Assembly (NCBI GenBank): GCA_031763025.1
Contig: JASSKH010000001.1
Span: forward strand, 5,744,024-5,808,023
From: Macrocystis pyrifera
Taxonomy: Eukaryota; Sar; Phaeophyceae; Laminariales; Laminariaceae
Reading direction: 5' to 3'
Length of the DNA stretch: 64,000 nt
The notes beneath the pieces are model-generated. The model was not told the origin of the DNA. It did not search any database and was given only the letters and a program-made list of their open reading frames with translations. The position numbers were made by a program, and so were the translations under genes. Shown here piece by piece: positions 53,203 to 62,739 of the stretch (within the stretch, counting starts at the first letter, position 1; each line of letters opens with the position of its first letter).

Positions 53203-53335
53203 TGGGTAGTGGCCGTAGTAGCTGATCGGTTAACATGTTAACAGTAGCCCAGCAAGACTAATAATACCTTAACAAATGGCGTCGACGGCAGGGCATGGGT
53301 TTTGGAGGCGCAAGTTCGAATCTCACCACCCTCCC
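53203..53335 (+). other. tRNA-like sequence with polymerase III boxes
   Basis: Box A-like TAGCTGATCGG (53219-53229) and box B GTTCGAATC (53314-53322) lie between weakly pairing ends. The spacing is too long for an ordinary tRNA without an intron, so a SINE head or tRNA pseudogene is more likely. Confidence 0.35.
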
Positions 53336-54120
53336 ATAGTAAGCATTTTTATGGAAAAGTTTAACTTCCCCACATGTCGAGCATGAAGAATGCTCTCCCT
53401 AGGCTTCCGTAAAAATGCAACCGCCTGGCTTTGAAACATCAGCCCGTGTATCCGGTCCGGGCCTGAATACTAAAGGTCCGCCGTTCCGGGGGGGAGGGGT
53501 GTTGTAAGAGTTAGGGCGGATAGTAGGTGTGACCGGTTGGCGTTTCACCAGTGGCCCGACAGATAAATACCTCAATAACAACACGTTTTACGTGCTTCGT
53601 ACACTGCTGTATTATTACATTCAGCATGCCACCCACGCTCCCAGGATGAGCTTGTTGCCCAGGCCGAGCTTTTGTTTTAGGTGACAACTTTTCTGTTTAC
53701 AATATGCACGTCGTATAATAATTTCTATGCTTCGATGTGGTGCGTTCAATGCCAGTTCAATTCCACCCCCTATATTTACCTCATTCAATTTCCCCCCCTA
53801 TAAATACCTCGTACTGCAGGATCGATTACATACCATATTATGGTGTACTGTTGTACCGGTATGTACTCAAAAAGATTGCCAAATCACCCAAAAAAAAAAA
53901 CACTAGGTTTTGGATGTTTTTTGGGAGGTTTGTTAAGGTATCTCCTCTCTCCTGTTGCGGCGTTATGATTTGCAGCAAGTGTCCTCATGTTGCACCATTC
54001 AGGTGCATGGGTGCTTGGCGCGTTGCCTCGCTCACGAAGAGCGGTGGGTGAAAGACCCAGAAGCCATGAGGCTGGAAAGAGAAAGAAAATCTCATGGTTT
54101 ACCTAGGGCTATCTAAAACC
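53336..54120. other. Stretch without a supported gene
   Basis: Mostly AT-rich sequence with no recognised repeat or domain. Confidence 0.4.
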
Positions 54121-54124
54121 AAAA

Positions 54125-54455
54125 TTAATGTCCTGTCCTAACGGAAAAATTGACAAAAAGCGGTACACCAGCGCTTTTTTCCCAGTTTACGGTACAAAAA
54201 ACTCAAACCAGGCAATCAGGGTACACTAAACCCAAGTTAGATGACATTTTCTGTCAAGGTATACCCTTTTATGGCGAAACATCCATGCCCGTCCGTCTCC
54301 CTTGCGAAAATGCCAAAAAACGGTACACCATCGTATTTTTTCCAGTTTAAAGTATGAAAAAGTAAAACGAGGTGATCAGGGCACACCAAAATCAAGTTAT
54401 ATGACGTTTTCTGTCAAGGTATACCGTTTTCTGGCGAAAAATCAATGTCCCGGTA
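54125..54455. repeat. Tandem duplication, about 165-bp unit
   Basis: Two units share AAACGGTACACCA-like starts, TGACATTTTCTGTCAAGGTA/TGACGTTTTCTGTCAAGG and TGGCGAAA. Confidence 0.8.
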
Positions 54456-54554
54456 CAGCTTATATTTTCGAACAAAAACCGCGTTCGTCAACAGAAGCGC
54501 CTACTTCTTGTACTCGTGTTCATACGAACATACCAAGTACGAGTCAAGAAGACA

Positions 54555-55055
54555 TTTTATTTCATTTCGTGCGCGTGCGTGTACTCAGAACACGGTACCG
54601 CGGGCGAGCCCGGCGCCGCCGCCGGTGTCAGCGGGTGCTAGCAGGTAGAAGGGGCGTTGCAAGGAGCGCGGTCGCCGTTTGCATGGCTAGGCGTCGCGTG
54701 TGCCTCGAGACACGTAGGAAGCACGAATGGGCTCTGTCTGGCCTCCTTGTGAGGCTCCGCTTGTACCATATACGAGATATAAGAGTCGATATGATATGCG
54801 AAATAATATTCAAGCGGTGCATATTTTTGCGACCAAACTACACTTCAAAGAGACTTCAATGCAGTGTGAGCACACCAACTTTGTCGAAGTGGTGAAGAAG
54901 GGCCACGGTGAGCACTGGGCTTCACACGAGGCGGGCGACGGGGCTCACTGTGGTAGAGAGGGAGGAAAACTTTATCCGGACCGAATCGGTGGTGAGGTGG
55001 TCGCGAGACGGGCGGGCGGCGTACAAGGCCAAGAGAGAAACTCTGCTGTTCGTTT
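54555..55055 (-). repeat. Dispersed repeat Q, copy 2
   Basis: The reverse-orientation partner of 19855-20350. Confidence 0.75.
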
Positions 55056-55189
55056 TTTTTTTTTAATTCTTTTTGACCGGTGGCACGTGCTCCAATCAGG
55101 CATAAAATTATTACATGAGAGGAGACAGGGTTTTTTTCCCTCTCCGCGCTTTTTCGCATCGTACATGTTCATTCGAATAGCCCGTAAAC

Positions 55190-55550
55190 ATCGTGAACTC
55201 TCCGAATATTCTACGTGCACAAGTACCTGTAATACAGAATGTGTGTAAGTTTTATACGTGCAGTGCTGTCTTTTGTGTCGAGACGATATCCGACGATGTG
55301 TGGCATGAAGGAAGAGTTTCGTCATACATTGCCCATAAAAATCCCCGGCAGGACAGAGGGAGGAGAGTGTTTCTCCGAGTGCTCTACGTGCACAAGTACC
55401 TGTATTACAGGATTTGTGTGTGTTTTATACGTGCAGTGCTGTCTTTAGTGTCGAGACGATATCCGACAATGTGCGGCATGAAGGAAGAGTAGTTTCGTCG
55501 TCCATTGCCCATAAAAATGCCCAGCAGGACAGAGGAAGAAGAAGCTGAAG
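55190..55550. repeat. Tandem duplication, about 180-bp unit
   Basis: Two units share CTACGTGCACAAGTACCTGT, TTTATACGTGCAGTGCTGTC, GTCGAGACGATATCCGAC and GCCCATAAAAAT. Confidence 0.85.
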
Positions 55551-55689
55551 GGAAAACATTATTTCCAATTGGTTCGAAGGAAAAAATAGGGTCGGCAGCG
55601 ACAAGAGTTAGCATCCCACGACATCAACAATAGGCAAGAAGAACGCGAATTACGTACAACCCGCGGTGCCTCCTATTTGTAGTGCATAC

Positions 55690-56240
55690 GAACAAAATGA
55701 CAAAATACGTGCTTCCTACGTACTTTTCTTGAGACTTGCACTAGACAGGACGATCACGGCCCACGTCAACAACGGCCTACAACTCACACCTACAACCTTT
55801 ACGGTACCTACTATTTCTAGTGCCAAAACCAAATTTGATAGTACCAAGACCAAAAGAAAAAGCGGAAATTCTATAGTACGAATACGTGCTTCTTCCTACG
55901 TACTTTTCTTTATATTTACACTATAGGACGATATGCAGCAATTTAGTGCCCACATTGAGGTCAGCGTCCCACGACAACAACATCCGACGACAAGAGCCTA
56001 CAACAACAAAGGACGACAGACAATCTATCCTTCTAGCACCCTACACAGCTGGTCGAAACAAGACAGTATAGTGATATTGACTTCTCCGTACCTACAACCT
56101 ACGGTACCCACTATTTCTATTAATAGTACCAAAACCAAATATTATAGCACCAAAATCACAAGAAAAAGCGAAAATTCTATGGTACGAATACGTGCTTCCT
56201 ACGTACTTTTCTTGATACCTACAGTAGGACGATAACGGTC
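55690..56240. repeat. Tandem repeat, three units of about 180 bp
   Basis: Units share ACGTGCTTCCTACGTACTTT, CTACGGTACC, TATTTCTAGTACCAAAACCAAA and AGAAAAAGCGGAAATTC. Confidence 0.8.
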
Positions 56241-56840
56241 CACGTCAACAACGGTGCTGCCGCTTAGCGGCCGGGGTCTCGACCGGACCCTCTCTGTGGT
56301 CCCATCTACTCGACATGCTGGCGCTTAGCGGACGGGGTCTCGATCGGACCCTCTCTGTGGTGCACATATTTGTTTTTGCCCTCCGGTTCCCCCTTTTGCG
56401 GGTCTGGGCCGGACTTTTTTTTTGTGGCGTACAGGAGCTCTGGGCCGTTTCCGCCCCCTGCGGCGACTGCGGGCTCTGCGGCGACTGCGTCTTCTGCATG
56501 GTTTCCAGCATGTGTGTGTCTACCTTCGAACATCTATGACCTTGCCTGTTCCCCAGGCACAAACGACAGCATACCGTAGTGCTAGTAGCTACCATGAGCG
56601 CGCAAGCCAAGAACGCTCGGAGATAATCGAGGCAACTAGACAAGGACCGATCATGCCTCCGCCTTACCGAAGTCCTGACCACTACGGCGTGGGGAGCGCA
56701 GCTGTGCCCTGCCGACTCGAGTCCGACGTATCGCCGCCTCAAGCGTCTCACGTGTTCTTCACATGTATGTTGAAACGTTTTGATTTTTTGTGTGATATTG
56801 CTTCTCGATTAGGACTACCTGCCTTCTTCTTTGGGTATAT
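56241..56840. other. Stretch with a short tandem repeat, no supported gene
   Basis: CGCTTAGCGG followed by GGGGTCTCGA and CGGACCCTCTCTGTGG is repeated at about 56260 and 56328. Frames downstream are unrecognised. Confidence 0.45.
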
Positions 56841-56846
56841 ATATGC

Positions 56847-57252
56847 ACAAATCAGGTATACTTGATCCGTCTAAGCCAAAATCAGGTACATGCTAAAACC
56901 AAGTAAAAAACGCGCGCCACGAGTGGTGTGATGTCCATGACCATCCGGTGAAAAAATGATGCGCCTAAAGCACTAAGCGTGCCACATGGCTTCCAAAATC
57001 TGAATCGTTTTGTTTTCTCCAGGGTGTAGGTACCACGGGCTCCACTTGGGCCTGCAGAGAGTCACTATTAATATGCTTCGTTTGTTTTCGCCACGGCGGG
57101 AGCGCCAAGAGTATTTGCTCTGGCGTCCCCCCCGTTGGCAGCTTTTAAAGCTTCCAGACCGTCCTCGCGAAACCGCCTGCACGACACGAAATTATCTTGC
57201 CGTACCAAACCTGAGACCACCTCGACGCGGGGTGGTGCAGACGAAATGCCGT
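56847..57252. repeat. Dispersed repeat S, copy 2
   Basis: It matches 11708-12120. It is cut off after GACGAAATGCCG by the LTR that begins at 57255. Confidence 0.8.
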
Positions 57253-57254
57253 GT

Positions 57255-57536
57255 TGTTATGACACTGCTTTGTATGAGGTTGAAATCCTGGTAATTACCT
57301 GGGTTCAGTCACTAGGAACGTATTTGTAGTACTTGGAAGGCGTATCTTAGATGGAAAACCAGGGGTTTTCCAGAGGCGCACGAGCTTGGTCTCAGTCTCC
57401 GCGTGCACTAAAGGAATAAAACTGCTGCTCTTCTTCTACAGCTAAGCAAACAACACATGTGAGCACAATGTTTACCGACTTAAAAGGCAGACCTGTCCAG
57501 GGATACAAATTGTCCCGTAACCGTTGATCTTAACAA
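57255..57536 (-). repeat. LTR of the TGTTA...TAACA miniature element family
   Basis: A minus-strand LTR of 282 bp, matching the two LTRs at 35333-36292. Its right neighbour AGTGGCGTCGACGGCAGG corresponds to the element interior just before the 3' LTR, so this is a 3' LTR plus a fragment rather than a clean solo LTR. Confidence 0.75.
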
Positions 57537-57559
57537 GTGGCGTCGACGGCAGGACATAA

Positions 57560-58277
57560 TTCTCAGCAGAATTAACAAGTGGCGTCTTCGGCTTAGGACT
57601 TTCCGCTTTTTTGTCGGTTTGCGTTGCTTGTCACTGTTTTTTTTTTTTTTTTTTTTGCTTTCCTACATATTGTTGTTGAATAAGTTTGTTCCGGCCACTG
57701 CATGATGGAGACTCAATAGGTGGAAGGGTCTGCTTCCCCTCACGGTGGCCGAGCCACTGAGGCCCAGGGCCCCTCAGTGCCCCACCGCCCAAGGCCCGTC
57801 GATGTGGATCGAGCGCCTTGTACAACAGACCGACAAGTGGAGCGCAGGAGCCCCATCCGAACGACGTGGATCGAGTGCCTTGTACAACAAACCATGAGGA
57901 GGAAGAGCTTCGACCGGAGCCCCCTGACGGGGCCCGAGCAGCCTCCGCTAGACAGACCTCATCCAAGACCCCTTCTGTGCCTCGCTCGGCTGAGCGAGAT
58001 CTGCCGCCCAAGACAACTGGACGCCCCGCTCCTTCGAGAGCGCGACGCGCGCCACCAGCCAGGTCTTGGGTCTTGCAGCATTGTCTCCCCACTCGTGCCC
58101 TCTGCTGTCCAAGCCACCTGGAAGCCCCCGCTCCGCTGAGCGCGTACCCAGCCAGCCCGTGGAGCCAGCCAGCTGCGTCTACTCCGGGCCGGAGCACGTC
58201 GGACAAACCTGAACGCAGCGATCTGCAGGCATCCCAGTTGCGCTCTTCGCCGCTGGATCTACCTGCTTCTGGGCCAG
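57560..58277 (+). other. Region upstream of the plus-strand gypsy gag
   Basis: A 22-T run at about 57637, then a GC-rich stretch with GTGGATCGAG(C/T)GCCTTGTACAACA duplicated at about 57802 and 57868. It may be the element's leader; no LTR was identified. Confidence 0.4.
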
Positions 58278-61276
58278 ATGAGAGAGTATTTGAGGCCTCG
58301 CATTCCACTGTTGTCCGACTCTGCTCGTACTCGTAGGATGACCACGAGTGGTGCTGCCACTCCTGACTTTTTTTTTTCCGTGCCGCGGCCACACGATGGC
58401 ACACTGGATTTCGTTGTTGAGCCTGCTTCCCGCGCTGCTCTATTAGGAGCTACAAACAGAGATCCTGGAAACTACAGTGCTGGTTCGAGTTTTCATGCTG
58501 CTGATAGAGGGAGCACCACGGCCGCTCGCGATTTTTTTCCCGCTCCTCGCCCACAAGATGGCACACTGGATTTCAGTATTGCGTCCTTTTCGCCCGCTGC
58601 TGTAAACACCCACGCCGATTCCGCTGGAAATTCCCCTACTGCTGCGAATTTTAATACTGCTGTCAGTGAGGACGATGCTTTTTATAGGCCCCCCAGTACC
58701 GGAGTATCCGCTACTGTGGCTACCCGCGACGTTTCTGCTGAGAATTCTCGCCCTGATGCGAGTTTTAATACTGCTGTTAGTGAGGACGATGCTTTTGATA
58801 GGCCTCTCAGTACCGGAGTGCCCGCTACTGTGGCTACCCGCGACGTTTCTGCTGAGAATTCTCGCCCTGATGCGAGTTTTAATACTGTTGTTAGTGAGGA
58901 CGATGCTTTTGATAGGCCCCCCGGTACCGGAGTGCCCGCTACTGTGGCTACCCGCGACGTTTCTGCTGAGAATTCTCGTCCTGATGCGAGTTTTAATACT
59001 GCTGCTAGAGAAGACGATGCTTTCGATAGGCCCTCCAGTACTGACGTGCCCACTGCTGTAGCTACCCGCGGCGATCCGGTCGAGCATTCTCGTTCCGATG
59101 CGAGTTTTACTACTGCTGCTCGAGTGGATGGTGTTTTTGATAGGCCCTCCAGTACCGAAGTGCCCACTGCTGTGGCTACCCGCGGCGATCCGGTTGAGCA
59201 TTCTCGTTCCGATGCGAGTTCTAATACTGCTGCTAGAGGGGACGAGGCTTTTGATAGGCCCTCCAGTATCGGGGACGCGCTAACACCAGCTACACTTGCT
59301 GTTAGTACACACATAAACCGCGACAGCCCCCACCCTATCACGACACCACCTGGGGTCGAGGCTCGCTCCCCAAGTGCTCGTAGTGCCCGCCGTATGGCGC
59401 GCCAGGCCTTGATCACAGCTATACAAGTTGCTGAAGCACAAGCTGCGGCTCCTGCCGCCGCTGTTTCTGCGCGCCACGACCCTGAGAACCGCCGAACGCC
59501 CCGCGCCCGGCCAGGCCGACACTGCCGCGGCCGCGCGGGCTCCGGGTCCCGCGGGCACCCACCCCGACGTCCTCGCGGCCGAGCAGGCGTTGGCCACCGC
59601 CGAGGCCCTTGGGGCTGCCTCGGCGACAACGGCTAGTCGTCGAGGGCAGACGCGTGTGTCGGCCGAGCTCGCGGCTGCAGCTGCCGCCCGCGCCTGCACG
59701 GCCGCCGCCGCCGTCGTCACGGCTGCCGCCACGGCTTCCGAGGAAGCCGCTCGCTCCGCCTCTTGCGCGCGAGACTCCATATCTCGAGCCCGTGAAGCTC
59801 TGCGGGCTGCCCGGGCTGCTGCTTTCTCCAAGACCAGTCGGACCGCCGAGACGAGGGCCCCAGCGGAGAACCTTCCACTCGCCTTCTCCACAACGAAGGC
59901 CCCGCAGCAAGTCACGCGTTCGGTGAAGGCCTCCGCCTGTGATATTCTCATGATGTGCAACGATGGCAGCCATAAAGGCCGTAGTTCTACTAATTGGATC
60001 CCCTGTTGGGAGTACCCTCTCAAGAAATCCTTCGCGCGCGCCATCACGCCTCTCTCACTACTTTGATGGATGATTTGTTTGGACAGGTGTCGCGCGCCCT
60101 CGAAGCAGGATCGTCGGGACCGGAGGCGTTCACGCTCCTCCTGAGGTTGCTGAGCAACCACTTCGACCGCACCAACACGGGGACCAGCTACACCAAGTTG
60201 CATAATTTTGGCGTGGCTAGCGGGACCCCTTTTTGCGATTTTAGTCGTGCATTGCGAGGGGTGGTGTCCGCAGCGACGGGGACTGAGCGTGTTTTGGCAC
60301 CGGGGGTGGAGGTCGTTTTGGAGGTAGTTCGGATGGCAGTGAACGAGCAGTACCCTAGCTTGATGCCGACGCTGTACCCGGGAGTTTTGGCTACGGTATC
60401 GAGGCCGTTCGGCACTTTGGACGCCATGTGGTTAGCTTTCGAAACTCTTGCGAATAATAAGACACCTGCCGTCAACGGCGAAACATATTTTTCTTTGCCT
60501 TCTTCTTCGACGGGTGTGCGCGGTCATCCGCCCCGTCGGGGCCCCGGCCCGCCAATATTGATCGCGGCCAGGCCAGGACGTTTCCCCAGTCGCCTTCTTG
60601 GCAGACGGGATCGCGCAATAATCCGCTTGTGACGAATGTCCACAAATCCATCCCTGACTGCCTCGACCCGTGGCTTGACACCTCTTCCAACTGCTGGCCC
60701 CTTGAAGAACACCACTATGCCGAGGTTCACGCCGTTTGCATGTCCATCCAGACCGAGGACCCTCCCCTCTGGAGCGGCCTACTTTCATCGTCCGCCCGCG
60801 CAGCTGCCCTCAGCGAAAACCGAGGGCGCTGTTTAAACTGTCACGAAGACACACACTCTCTTCGACAGTGTAGACATCCCTTTTTAAACCTTAGTGGTAT
60901 CTTGAACCCCGACCTCGGAACGCTCGGCGACGACGGCGAAGCGTTCCGTCGTTGGCAAGAACGCATGATCAGACACCACCACGAGAACAATCCACGACCA
61001 CGACCGAACAAATACAACCAGAAGAAACACAGGCGACGTCCCTGCCACTCGCGTGGGCAACACCACGGCCAGGGTCAGCAACACAGACAAGGTGATGGCT
61101 ACAACACACACGCGGCACGAGGACACCAGCAGTCTCACTCCGGCCATCATGGTGGTTCGACCGCCCCTACCTCTTCCGCCCCGGCTCCCGTCTCGGGGGT
61201 TCGCTACGGTGCCTCGCATACCTCGGGCGGAAACCCGAATGGACGCCAGCCAGGCACCTTCCGCGCCGGTAACTGA
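58278..61276 (+). pseudogene. Gypsy gag with 38-residue tandem repeats and zinc knuckle, frameshifted
   Basis: The N-terminal part has a duplicated DGTLDF block, then about six repeats of 38 residues. Frames must change near 59480 (into an Ala-rich, coiled-coil-prone stretch), near 59995 (into the capsid-like segment with LHNFGVASGTPFCDFSRAL) and near 60545. A CCHC-type zinc knuckle C-x2-C-x4-H-x4-C is visible at 60830-60871 (CLNCHEDTHSLRQC), followed by a His/Gln-rich basic tail. TGA at 61274-61276 ends the frame. Gag packages element RNA; the knuckle and capsid-like helices support that role here. Confidence 0.78.
58648..59270 (+). repeat. Coding tandem repeat, 114-bp (38-residue) units
   Basis: Five full units and a diverged sixth share the pattern NTA..EDDAFDRP.STGVP followed by ..VATR....E.SR.DAS. 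Units 1-3 are one subtype and units 4-5 another, indicating stepwise duplication while the frame was translated. Confidence 0.9.
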
Positions 61277-62218
61277 CAGGTCGACGGCGGTTCGGCTTCT
61301 CCTGACCGCCCGCCGCCAGCATTGTCGGAGAAAAAAACCTTGATTTCACAAGATTCTCGCGTCCCAGGCTCGCTCAGTACTCCGCTCCCGCCCCGCGCGT
61401 TACTCCGTACTTCGGACCGACGCAGCGACTCAGCTCCACTGCTTTTTCCGGGGAGCCCTCGGTCGCCTTCCCCGACGTCGGGAGCCCGCGCCCCAAACGC
61501 CGCTCCCCTCAACCTGGGCACGAGAGCAGGCGCGATAAACGCCTGTCTCCCAAACCACGCACCGCGCAACACGACGGGTGTCGCGCCGTCGCGGCGTTTC
61601 TTTCAGCGAGGGTGTCCCCCTCCTACACCTCCCGGCCATGCGGTGGCGGTCGGTTTGAGGTGCGGGTAGGCAAACACCGAAACCCCGAGATCTCGGTTGA
61701 AGCTCGACTCGGCGGTTCCACGAAATAACGGCGACCGCTCCACCCTTTTTCCTATTAAGGAGGAGTCGACAAGATTAGTTACCTCGTCCCCCTTCCCCAC
61801 CAGATCTACAGGACGGAAGCCCTCTCCGGTGGACCCTTTGTTGCCCCCCACCCGACCACCGTTCTTGAAGACGTCTACAGGGTCTGCAGGCCCTCTTTCG
61901 TCTTCGCGCACGCCACTCCACGTGCGCAGCGCTCCTTCGGCTCCAGTGGAACAGGAAAAACCTGGCACTGTCCGTCGAGCCAGTGGTGACTCCACGGCCT
62001 CCGGTCAGATCAACCGGACAGCATACCCGTTAAATTCGGAAGAATCGCAGCTCTCGTCAAGCAGAACGGGCTCAGAGCCCCCTGCCCCCTTTGGTCCAGG
62101 ACAGAGATCATCGGGCGCAGCAAGAGAACCTTCTGGCGATTTTTTGCCTACGGGCAATGGTGACACAGAGCCAGTATACGTGGAACCGGGCTCGTCTCGT
62201 GCACCAGGGGCTCAGTGA
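61277..62218 (+). pseudogene. Pro/Ser-rich linker between gag and the NADAR domain
   Basis: The same frame as the zinc-knuckle segment and the NADAR domain, open except for TGA 61274-61276, TAG 61667-61669 and TGA 62216-62218. Low-complexity Pro/Ser/Arg composition, no fold recognised. The preserved frame on both sides of three stops suggests one former continuous polyprotein. Confidence 0.6.
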
Positions 62219-62737
62219 TCTCAGAGAAGCTCACTCCCCCCCACACACGCCTCAACTGCGGCCACCGACGACTCGGCACCGTCGGTTTTTGACCCTACTC
62301 TCGAGTATACAACGGAGCGGGTGGTACTCCCCTCTTATTTTTCGCAGTGGTCCCCCTCGTCTTTTGTCGTCGACGATGTATCATATTCCTGCGCGGAGCA
62401 GTATATGATGGCTGAAAAGGCTCGCCTTTTCCAGGACCACGGCACAGCGGAGCGGATTATGGCCTCGCCAGACCCACGCGAGCACAAACGCCTCGGTCGA
62501 GGCGTGCATAACTTCGACTGCGCTATCTGGGACCGTGTTCGGGAAGACGCCGTCCTTGCTGGTAATTTTGTGAAATTCTCGCAGAACCCGGTCATGAAGC
62601 AGCACCTATTGAGCACTGGCACCAAAATTTTGGCTGAAGCCAGCCCTTTTGATGCCGTGTGGGGCATCGGTCTGCGGGCAGACGACCCCGAAGCTCACGA
62701 CCCCTCTCGGTGGCATGGAAAAAAAATTGCTCGGTAA
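62219..62737 (+). CDS. NADAR (YbiA/RibX, DUF1768) domain inside the gypsy polyprotein
   Basis: An open frame from 62219 to TAA 62735-62737; the domain runs from about 62336 to the end. Family blocks in order are YFSQWSPSSF, SYSCAEQYMMAEKARLF (with the conserved Glu at 62396-62398), HKRLGRGVHNFD, WDRVRED, VKFSQNP, LLSTGTKILAEASP and WGIGL (62660-62674), ending WHGKKIAR. All blocks of the fold are in one unbroken frame at full family length (about 140 residues). NADAR enzymes are N-glycosidases: YbiA/RibX cleaves riboflavin-pathway intermediates, and others remove ADP-ribose from nucleic acid bases. Lying between gag and protease, it would be a cleaved polyprotein module. It overlaps the next frame, so translation would need a frameshift. 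Confidence 0.88.
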   Translation, partial: SQRSSLPPTHASTAATDDSAPSVFDPTLEYTTERVVLPSYFSQWSPSSFVVDDVSYSCAEQYMMAEKARLFQDHGTAERIMASPDPREHKRLGRGVHNFDCAIWDRVREDAVLAGNFVKFSQNPVMKQHLLSTGTKILAEASPFDAVWGIGLRADDPEAHDPSRWHGKKIAR

Positions 62738-62739
62738 AG

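Noticed and set aside
53203-53335. Functional tRNA gene
   Set aside because: The acceptor stem pairs poorly and the box A to box B distance is too long; listed only as tRNA-like.
58278-58404. Minus-strand 257-residue frame at 57631-58404
   Set aside because: Compositional shadow of the GC-rich leader; no domain, and the strand is opposite to the gypsy element.
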